This document shows positions 34,272 to 64,000 of a DNA stretch of 64,000 bases, in pieces. The stretch's first letter is position 1. Every line of letters begins with the position of its first letter. Origin of the DNA: Paracentrotus lividus (lineage: Eukaryota; Echinodermata; Echinoidea; Camarodonta; Echinidae). The notes below the pieces were generated by a model. It was not told the origin of the DNA and searched no databases. It worked only from the letters and a program-made list of their open reading frames with translations. Made by a program: the position numbers and the translations under genes. The DNA is taken from the NCBI GenBank assembly GCA_940671915.1, contig CALNVZ010000174.1, positions 1,955,273 to 2,019,272 of the forward strand, given 5' to 3'.

Positions 34272-34503
34272 GGTGTAACACAAAGACTTGCGATTGGTTT
34301 AAAGTTACGATTGATTTTTTCACGGTAGCCTCATCATGGACAGGATTCTCCAAAGTTGATGATCTCAACCCTAACCCTAGCCCTACCCATACTCTTAATC
34401 ATATCTAAATCTTAATCCATGACTGTACCTGGTTTTCAAATGAGGATACCGAGAAAAAAATCAATCGTAACTTTTAATCAATCGTAAGTCTTTGTGTTAC
34501 ACC
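34272..34503. mobile_element. Small inverted-repeat element
   Basis: GGTGTAACACAAAGACTT at the left and its exact complement at the right. The complementarity continues for about 60 bp (CGATTG..TTAAAGTTACG then ATTGATTTTTT). The centre has AACCCTAACCCTAGCCCTAC, not a telomere. No clear target duplication. Confidence 0.65.
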
Positions 34504-36363
34504 TCACTGATATTCTAAAGTAATAAAATGAGTTAGAAATAGCTTCATATACAAGTAGCACTCAGGGGTACATGTACCTTCTATATGACACAAATATTTC
34601 CATTGATATACCCCCACAACAATTTATTTTAAAGGATTTACAATTTCAAGATTAAAAATCCTTCAATTTAAAACAGAACCTAAACGATAAACCTGCAGAG
34701 ATAACGTTTGATACACAATGCAAATAAGAAAGATAATAATGCCTACTTATTTACATACATGTAATGCACATTATAAATAAAGTACATGTGTACCATAAAT
34801 AACTGTAATAATAACCATGCACACACAAATAGCAGTCCTGTATTCATCTGCCATCAAGAAAGGTAAAGGAGTATTCCAAATTCTTCATTTCCCTCTATCT
34901 CTGTTTAAAGTAGTAGAATGATTTTGTATAATTCCAATTAATGTAACATAAGCAATCAAATATATTTCCATCATCAAAACTATCGCTCTTTACTACAACA
35001 ATGTTGTCTTCATATATAGCGTACATGTATTATGCATTTTACCTTCAATAAATACACCAAAGAAATATATTCATGAAAACAAGCCCTATACATTAGAAAT
35101 CAAACAGATTTTATACAGATCAGTGTTAATAGATTAAACTTGTCTGAAGATTATATTAGGTTATGGAGCATTAGAGTATCGCCTGAGATCAATGTCACAG
35201 TTGATTGCAATCAAATGACATAATCCCCTTTCACTTTTTTGTACAATTGAACTCAATAGATTGCAATCAGATATCTGTGAAATATTAGGCAATATATTAT
35301 CAAAAGACTAAAACCATATTCATTTGAATGTGTCTATACCTAAACTTACATATGAATGAACATTTATACAAGTCCAGTTCTGATCTGTTCTCATCTTAAT
35401 GTTTGCACTGTGTATAAATAACTGTAGGCCTATTGAAAAACTTTGTAAGATGTCCCTTAAACTTCATTTTGAGAATTGTATTATATTATTTGACAATCAT
35501 CTCAATGATACAAGATTGACTTCTCCCAGCAACGCACATAGTCACCCGAAGATTACATAATAGCCTCCATATTAAGGTATAAAGCTTAGCAGTAAATTGC
35601 ACAGAGAAGTCTTAAAACACACAAAAAGACACTAAGTATTTTAGTGACAACCAAAAGAGTGTTAATTCTATGTAAACATATGTGATGCATCACATCGAAA
35701 TTAGACACAGGTCGCCGATGAAATTCAGCAGTGTTGAGGAAATTGGCAAAATAATAAAAATTGTCTTATTTGGGGGAAAATATTTTTTTAATTTTCTGAA
35801 TTTTCAATGTATCTTGTATGCTCTGTAAAAAAATGAGAAGAAATGAATTGCAATCTTTGACTCTTTTCTGCAACTTGTGTCTGATTTTGATGTGATGAGT
35901 CACATATGCCCTTCTGGTAGTCAAAAGACAAATATAGTCTCACTACTAATGGCTTTTCTGCATAGTTCCACTAAAATTAATTGTGAATCTATTTATAGAA
36001 TTCTGATAGCTGATATAATGAAATAAAACTTATACTTTCAGGTAAACTATCAAATAAATGAATTTCTAATAAAATACGAATGTCTGCTTTATAAAATTCT
36101 GGCAGCCAATGTAATGGAATAAAACTTATAGTTGCAAGTCAACTATTTTAAATAAATGCTCAACAGATTGCAGTAAAACTTAAACAGTACAATAAACACA
36201 AGACTTAATCCCTTCTCTTTTACACCTACTCACATACAAATTCTTCAGACCTTTCAGCTTAATGAATCGGTAATAAATACATCAAAAAGATGGATAACCA
36301 TAAATAAACCACATACAATGAGAATCTTATTTTCTAACTACACAGGCCATATAATTTCCATTT

Positions 36364-36800
36364 AAAGGGATACAGTAACTTCAAAAAAAAGAGCAATTAG
36401 ATCACGATGAATAAAATTATATTGCTCTAATAGTAAAAAACAAACTACTGAAAATTTCAGATCAAATGGAAGTCATTTACTACCAACAAAACAGTGTAAC
36501 AGCCAAACGCGAAGTGGAATTTTCAACCCTTTGCAGCAAACCCTCCAGCCCGCTAGGTCGGGGGGAACACGACAGGAAGTGGGGTGTTCTGTGAAAAAGC
36601 ACATGCAATTTGTTTTCCACCACGAGCATGGTTTACTAAATTGAGTATGAAATTCATTGATATCTCGAAAGTAAAGCAAGCAATTTAACTTGTAATTTTG
36701 AAGAGATACCAGACTGACCTATAAGTTATAATTATGTTGACAAAATGAGCTAAATCAAGAAATTGTGATTTGAATATCATTCAATGTTACTGCATCCTTT
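36364..36800. mobile_element. MITE with AAAGGGATACAGTAAC ends
   Basis: Left AAAGGGATACAGTAAC, right complement of AAAGGATGCAGTAACA, in a TTTAAA context. Non-coding interior with a GC-richer stretch at 36500-36620. Superfamily not assigned. Confidence 0.5.
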
Positions 36801-37264
36801 AAAAAAAGAACAAGAAGAGTTTTTCAAAGAGAAAACAGAGAAATTATGATCAGACATCTCTAAATTATATCCACAAAATATCTTTAAGACATTGCCACAT
36901 GCCAAAGGAGAATGTTGTTCTATGATGTTTTACAATATGCACTGTAATAGCGGTGTCAAAATATTTTTTCCTCTCTTATAAATCATTATCTGTTTCATTC
37001 CTAACTGTAGTATGATGAGAATTATATTAACAACTGATGTTTGTGTGTTTGTACTGTGACAGCTACAGTACTGCTCTACTCTGAAGACAGGACTCCACAT
37101 TAACCCCTTCTCGCATGTTCTTGGCAAGTATTGGGTGCGTTTGTACCAGTAGTTTCCATATTCTGGTGTCCAGCATGAATGTGGGGCATGTGGGCTAGTG
37201 ACTCTTGTTAGCATGATGCACGGAAAAACATATCATGATGAATACGATGAACGATTAAATTATC

Positions 37265-57999
<20,735 letters not shown>

Positions 58000-58011
58000 G
58001 GTTTATGAACA

Positions 58012-60490
58012 CCTGTATGCTGAAATTCATAGAAAATAGTTGGTACAAAAAGCTCCTTTCAAAAGTATTGAGAGGAATTAACTCTCTAGAGACATTTATT
58101 TTTAAAACCCATCCATGAGTACAAATTCTAGATTATTATTGTCAGGGGCAGCAGAACATTGTTGGTCAGCAAGATTTAAACTAGAAATGATCCAGAAATA
58201 ATAAAACGGTTGTTGAAATGTATAGGCCCTGTCACATTGTTCTGTGCAAACCTTGCATGTGACTTGCGGACGTAACAATTTTTGCAACTCACAGGTCGCA
58301 CGCACTGACATTATCTAGCATGTATCTCGCACGCAGTTGCGCACTCAAGAAAAGTTTTGAACATGCTCAAAACTTGTTCCGGGTGAGTGGTGGGTGATTT
58401 TGTATCCTAAAAAAAATTTTAGGTACGCAGACTTGGGCACCGCCATCATACCTACCTCAGGCTGAGGGCTGTCATTTCGACTTAGAATCTAGATCTAGTA
58501 CTTATCATCAGGACTTGTGTTCCAACTGGAAATATTAACGTCAGGAAAATATTTGAATCTTACTCTCAGTCAGATCAGTAAGTCTAGTTTCTAACAGTAG
58601 TCTGAGCTGCGTATTCTTAGTTTCACTTTCGATTCGAAGACACAAAATTCCATTTGATTTGTGATAAAAAAAGTTACAAATTAACGTTAGATCTAAAAAA
58701 AAAGTAAAATGTCTAACTCTAACGTTAAGTTAGAGAAGTCTAACGTTAAATTTCCATTTTAAATAAGGCCATTAATTTGAGTAGAAATTCTTATTCAACG
58801 CAGAATGCTCTCATGTCAACTAGGCCATGCTCTGTGTGAAGAATACATAAAAATCATGTCTAACGTTGCATTACTAAGTCGTTACATTCTAACTATAATA
58901 CTAAGTTAGACTAATACTCATGATACTAGTCTACACACTCTCACTCTCACTCGTCGGCCGGGGAAAACGTCAACCGAGTCACCCACGCCACGGCCATCCA
59001 CGACCATGGCACTGCATCATGCATGCACTCATTCACATTGGTTCAACAAACAAAGCTTTTTGCCAACATTAATGCAATAATTTATGGCAGAAGAAGTTGA
59101 AAAGTCTACAATACAAACCTATCGTTCAAAAGAGACGCAAAGAAGATCACGATCGAAATCCAGATGTTATGATTGAGTCAATTTTAATGACGTGCAGAAT
59201 TGCATACGAGTACGAGTCGAGATCATGTCAACGCAACGTATAACCTCAAGAGTTAAAGTTACGTATCTCGTGCGCTGCGCGCCGACTGAGTAGATGCCAG
59301 AGGCTGGGGAGGGGTGGCATGAGCTTGGACTGAGCATTTTTTATTATTACTATTATTGTGAACATTAAAGACTCTCTTCAGAGCTTTGTTTAAGTTGTTT
59401 TTCTCGGAGCACATGGAAATGTATGCTGTTTCATTAAAATTTGTATTCTGAGCGCTCAAAATAAACTTGCTTTATCTTAAATGGTCTATGATAAACTCAA
59501 GTGGAAGTTTTTTCTAGTGGATTCAGTTTTTCAAAATTCGATGGCGGCAGTGGAATTCTTCAAAAATTGACCATGTTAAGAGCATAATTATTGACTTGCT
59601 GCCAGTTGGCCGTCACTATTTTTTTCCAGGAAATTAAGTCAAGGATTTCAAAATAGAGAGGGTGCATATAGGCCCACTGTTCAATGAATCAATTGATATT
59701 GTGCAATGGGCTCCCCCTATCGAAGCCCATTCCCACAATTTTGTGCAGACCGTATTATTTCCGATCGATCGCATTTAGTGCATGAGTGATGATGGGTATT
59801 CGACAACAAAAAATAACAAATAATCATATTCATTTTGTTCAGTATAATGCGTGCCTTTGGCTAAAAAACTTTTACCAACTTTGTTTTTAGCTGAACCACG
59901 ACTGAGCTGTCTTTTACAATACAACGGGAAACAAACACGCAAAGTGATATGGCGACCATGCACGCTGATTGGTGGAGAATGTGGGTGTGTACTGGGCCGA
60001 AACCATGCATGCACGCGATATTAAAAATACGTGTAGTAAGTAGGCCATAGAAATCAATACCGGAAAGGGCGTGTTTATGGTTTCTGTGGTTCAATCTCCT
60101 TCCGTTTTGGAGGGTGAAAGGGGGGGGGGGGGGTGCATTGGGAGTTCGGGGGGGAATGGGCACCATGCGTGCACACCTCTTTAGGGGGAAACAACTCCAG
60201 TCCTTGACATCAAACATTTTGCGGCTGCACCAAATTTTCCGTTTCAAACTCTTAAATCCTGCAGCTGATTTTCTGAAGACCCACTGCATTACGGAAAGGG
60301 GGGGGGAGGGGGGGTCACCCAATAAATTTGAAATTTTGAAAATTGAAAGAAAAATCGTACATGCCAGTATTAAATGCCTGCATGGCGCAGAATTTGACTT
60401 TCATATACGGTGCCTGAGAGCGCGAAATTTTCAATAGCTCAGTTTAGGCAAGGATGAGTGAATGCATGTCTTGTTTTTTGTTTTGTGTGT
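58012..60490 (-). other. CBS: Upstream flank of CBS
   Basis: Expected to hold the CBS promoter and a non-coding first exon, since the ATG exon seems to start at an acceptor (58013). A region with more CpG and GC, 58920-59310, is a reasonable place for the promoter, but no box is assigned. 60050-60440 has G runs and no recognised gene. Confidence 0.3.
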
Positions 60491-60495
60491 GTATT

Positions 60496-60700
60496 TGTAT
60501 TGTATTGTATTTATTCAGACAAACATGTCTAGGGATGCAGAATAGGATTTGTAAAAACCCGTACAGGTCTGCATCCCCGATAAAAAATAAAATTACAAAG
60601 AAAATCAATATTGCATCAAAACAAAGTTACAAAAAAATCATTATAAAAGCGAAAATAACAAATACTCATAATGAACACGATAAAGTAAAATAGGAAGTAT
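60496..60700 (-). mobile_element. LINE-like 3' end, reverse orientation
   Basis: On the - strand, CGGGGATGCAGACCTGTACG then CATCCCTAGACATGTTTGTC, followed by TGAATAAATACAATACAAT. This is a 3' UTR-like unit with an A-rich ATACA tail. Confidence 0.5.
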
Positions 60701-60868
60701 GTACATGAGTAGATATAATCTTACTCTATAAATAGAGTAAGATAAAATCACATTCCAAAATATGAATATTGAGTATACAATGATTTAAACACTACTAGGA
60801 AGTTTGCAGCATAACAAGCATGTAATGTATGTAGAGTAGACTTAGAGTATTTATATAAGACTTTCCTT

Positions 60869-60869
<1 letters not shown>

Positions 60870-60935
<66 letters not shown>
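60870..60935 (+). repeat. TG microsatellite
   Basis: About 33 uninterrupted TG units (CA on the - strand). Confidence 0.97.
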
Positions 60936-60936
<1 letters not shown>

Positions 60937-61279
60937 GTTTCTCTGTAATCATGGTAATTGATCATTCGAAACGCGAGCTGAAAATCTTTAGGATTCACTA
61001 AGTGACGTGAAGTAAATAGGATGTCCACGGATTTTTTTTCCCTCAATCCTTAACGGGGTCAAGTCATTTTTTTTTTCCCCACAACCCTCCAGGCTGAGGT
61101 ATACCATGCACAAAACTTTTTATTTCCTAACTTTGCAAACTTGTGGAATCTTGCACTATTCGTGAGGAGGCAGGCCGGGCTCCCGGTTTGTTGATTCAGA
61201 GATGCTTGCCTCTGAACTGTATATTCACGAAGATTATGACATCCAGTTCCTTGTATATCAAACAATGCCAATGTATATA

Positions 61280-62957
61280 CCCAACAAAAAAAGTAAGTCC
61301 CCCCTAATCAAAATGATGTAACTTTTGAACGGCCTTGTTTTGAGCACAATAATTTGGAAGGAGGTTTTCGACACTTATTGAGTACCTTCTGTGAAAAAAT
61401 GACATTAATCCCTTGAGACATGCATGAGTGATCAACGTTTAAAGCAAAAATTGACATTTTCAAAAGTCACAAGGGTCATTTTGGAGGCTGTAAAAGTAAC
61501 AATTTTGTAAAATTTCCTTTTTACCTTGTGTTTAATTGTTTTGGTGCATTTATCATCCAAAATTTGGTCATCGAACACCAAACCCGATACATTTCATTAT
61601 TTTTCATGGATGAATGAGCACAATTTTAAGAATTCTGTTCAGGCCTCCAAAAATGGTAAAATCCAACAATTTTATTTAAAAAATTGAAATCAGATATTAT
61701 CATAAACATTATCGACACATTTTGTGAAAAAATTAGCACTATTCGTCGTGTCATGGACGAGTGAGCACACTTTAAAGGTGACTATTGTGACTTTTGTAAT
61801 GACAATTTTGCCTTTAACGTATGTTTATTCATGCATGACGCAAAGGTTTTATCTCATTTTTGCTCATGAGTTAGTCGATGAGTGTATAAACATAACACCT
61901 TTTTGTTAAAAAGTTCCAGCATGTTGATTTGGGGTTTGTTTTTGCCTCGAGATTGTACACAACGTCAATTGAGAGGAAATCAAAATTTTAACAAAATTGA
62001 CATTCGGCTTAATTTCATTTATGATTTTTGTTAATTCTACTGAGAGTTTTTTCATGAAACTTGGCACACAACTTCTGGGTGGTACCAACTAACAGGAACA
62101 AACGCTAAATTGATAATCTGATAAGGCACGGAGTGGGGCCAAAGCTCTGAAAATTCTTTTTATTTGCATGTTTTTCTAATAACTTCTGCTCACTGAAGCG
62201 TAAAACCCTAGAATTTTCGTGAAACTCCAATCAAATAAAGTATCCAAGAAGGTCTGTGACAATTATTCAAATTAAGCAATTTAAGTTTAGTCCACAAGCG
62301 AAAAAACGGCTTTTCACGTATCACGTGTTCATTGAAGCGTGAATTTTTAATAAAATGCCCTAACATTATTTGAAAAAAATAATTTGACATACATAAAACA
62401 AAAATTTTTTAATAAAATGATTTTATTACATAAAAATGGAACAATACTAATCTTAGAAATTTGAAAATATCCTTTTTTGTTTTTATTAAGTGTTCACTCA
62501 ACCGTGAATTGATGGGTATTGTTTAAAACTCTCTTCCAGATTGCAAATTTCGTCATAATCAGTAATTTTAAAAAGTAAAAATGTGTAAAAAATGCAGTTT
62601 TTGCTAATTTTACCTCATGTTCATCCAACCGTGAAATTTAATGCAAAAGTCGTTTGATGTGTTAGAAATTAAGTGCAACAACCCTTCTGAACATATCTTT
62701 TGTTGAAAAGTCTTAATTTGTTCAAACAATATTAAATTAAAGTTATATGAAATTAACCTTGTGACTTTCGAAAAGTGACATTTTTGCCTTTTGACTGTAC
62801 TCATTCAAGCATGACAAAACGACTTTCAGTAAAATTCCCTCAAATGGAAGCTGATAAAATTACCTACAAGCACATGTAATAAAATTCGTAAAACTCTTCT
62901 CTGCATGTTTAAAAGTTACATCAATTTGATTAGGGGGGACTTACTTTTTTTGTTGGG
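61280..62957. mobile_element. TA-flanked element with internal repeated word (1.68 kb)
   Basis: Ends CCCAACAAAAAAAGTAAGTC and complement, nearly perfect for about 50 bp (through CCCCTAATCAAA, TGATGTAACTTTT), TA on both sides. The interior carries a word like GTTCACTCAACCGTGAA at 62327, 62492, 62619, diverged at 62188 and 62797, and reversed in the left half at 61422, 61605 and 61752. No transposase frame. Confidence 0.8.
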
Positions 62958-63186
62958 TATAAAATGATAATAGGCACTATTGGTTTATAGGCATGCGCGT
63001 ATTCTGGGGGGGGGGGGGCTTTACGGGCCGGGGCCCCCGGGTGGGCGTCCAAAAGGGCCCCAAAATTACCTGAAAGGGGCGCCAAATTGACTTAAGAGGG
63101 GCGCCAAATGGAGCAGAAATTTAAAAAAAAACAAAAAAAAACGAAGAAATGTACATGATTTGAACCGACTGACAGGCTACAGCCCG

Positions 63187-63312
63187 ATAGTCCGCGGGTC
63201 CGATAGTCCGCGGGTCCGATAGTCCGCGGGCCCGTAAGTCCGCGGGTCCGATAGTCTGCGGGCCCGTTAGTCCGCGGGTCCGATAGTCCGCGGGTCCGAT
63301 AGTCCGCGGGGG
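63187..63312 (+). repeat. Tandem AGTCCGCGGG(T/C)CCGAT array
   Basis: About seven units of 16-17 bp ending in a G run. Confidence 0.9.
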
Positions 63313-63339
63313 GGGGGGGGGTGATGTTTGGCTGACTCT

Positions 63340-63700
63340 GAAGGTTCGTTATTCCGCGTTATTCCGAAAATGGAAAAAAGTAAGTCCGAAAATAGAAAAG
63401 GTTCGTTAGTCCGAAAATAGAAAAAGGTTTGTTATTCCGAAAATAGAAAAGGTTCGTTATTCCGAATGTTTGTTATATTGAAAAATAAAAAAGGTTCGTT
63501 ATTCCGAAAATAGAATGAGGTTCGTTATTCCGAAAAATAGAATGAGGTTCGTTATTCCGAAAATGGAAAAAAAGTTCGTTAGTCCGAAAATAGAAAAGGT
63601 TCGTTAGTCCGAAAATAGAAAAAGGTTTGTTATTCCGAAAAAAGTAAAGGTTCGTTAATCCGAATTTTGGTTATATCCAAAAATAGAGAAGGTCCATATT
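63340..63700 (+). repeat. Tandem GGTTCGTTATTCCGAAAATA array
   Basis: About 13 units of 23-28 bp, with TATTCCG and TAGTCCG variants. The latter share AGTCCG with the preceding array. Confidence 0.9.
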
Positions 63701-63789
63701 TGCGAAAATGAAATAAGGTTATGTCTGAAAAGTATCTTCCGATGAAGAATGAATTTCGCTTATAATGTTTTTAAATAATTTCTTTCATA

Positions 63790-64000
63790 AATAAAATGCG
63801 GAACGGATACAATTGCGTAATTAATTATTTAGTTATGGCGTGAGAACAGCCCGATTTTTGTAGAGAAACTTATTCTTTTTCGGAAGAAGTCGCCGTCAAT
63901 AAAGTTGGGAAATAAATTCTTCATTAAATAACGACGGAACGCCAAAGCATTATTGCGGAATGAATTATTTAGTGATGGACTGTTTAACGGCCCGATTTTA
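63790..64000 (+). repeat. Two-unit direct repeat at window edge
   Basis: GCGTAATTAATTATTTAGTTATGG near 63815 recurs as GCGGAATGAATTATTTAGTGATGG near 63954; each is followed by CCCGATTTT. The second unit is cut by the window end. Longer words are quoted here only by their key bases: GAA/ATTATTTAG and ATGG. Confidence 0.6.

Larger units (their letters stand above)
30741..37264. other. Region between the 3' ends of NPHS1 and CBS
   Basis: AT-rich, without a supported gene on either strand. Part is probably the CBS 3' UTR (- strand), but no poly(A) signal could be fixed. Two inverted-repeat elements are seen, at 34272-34503 and 36364-36800. Confidence 0.5.

Noticed and set aside
34366-34390. CCCTAA-like run resembling telomere repeats
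   Set aside because: Only two or three imperfect units, inside a small MITE.
36473-36679. 68-codon Cys/Trp-rich frame on the - strand
   Set aside because: It lies inside an inverted-repeat element (36364-36800) and matches no domain I know.
60114-60437. 107-codon frame with a glycine run
   Set aside because: The glycines come from a G homopolymer; no domain, and the frame is short.
60795-61046. Open frame with a Thr-His repeat
   Set aside because: It is the translation of the TG/CA microsatellite.

Overview
The window is animal nuclear DNA: AT-rich, intron-rich, with GT-AG introns and dense small transposons. Two complete protein-coding genes can be assembled from it, in tail-to-tail (convergent) orientation. 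The style of the repeats (words such as TAGGCCTA and TACATGTA, Tc1/mariner, Harbinger and piggyBac-like MITEs, CR1/L2-type LINE tails) and the character of the proteins suggest a marine deuterostome invertebrate, most likely an echinoderm. That assignment is inference; the genes themselves are read directly.

Gene 1 (+ strand, 5632-28343, 22 coding exons) encodes a nephrin (NPHS1) orthologue of 1265 residues: signal peptide, nine Ig domains, one fibronectin III domain, one transmembrane helix and a tyrosine-rich tail of about 190 residues. All 21 introns are GT-AG and the reading frame is continuous. Introns 2, 12, 14 and 21 carry transposons or an exon relic.

Gene 2 (- strand, 57999-37265, 12 coding exons) encodes cystathionine beta-synthase (CBS), about 532-533 residues: N-terminal haem-binding segment, PLP-dependent catalytic core and C-terminal pair of CBS (Bateman) domains. 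The heme ligands are kept, the human CXXC is missing, and the exon at 40144-40280 is off frame by one base, which is either a sequence error or a disabling allele.

Region by region: 1-5631 is repeat-rich 5' flank of nephrin, with a Harbinger-like element loaded with a pyrimidine minisatellite and a nested LINE end, and a 1.06 kb Tc1/mariner-like foldback. 5632-28343 is nephrin. 28344 to about 30740 is its probable 3' UTR. 30741-37264 is the region between the two 3' ends. 37265-57999 is CBS, with introns of 8.5 kb and 4.9 kb holding five or more DNA elements. 58000-64000 is CBS 5' flank with a LINE tail, a TG microsatellite, a large TA-flanked element and two tandem arrays.

The most unusual material is in the transposons. 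Three elements with GGGC termini and 4-bp AT-rich target duplications carry repeated internal words built on TACGTA. Two TA-flanked foldbacks share another repeated internal word. One minisatellite word occurs inside four elements whose ends look unrelated. The two genes have no evident functional link; nephrin is an adhesion receptor and CBS a sulfur amino acid enzyme.
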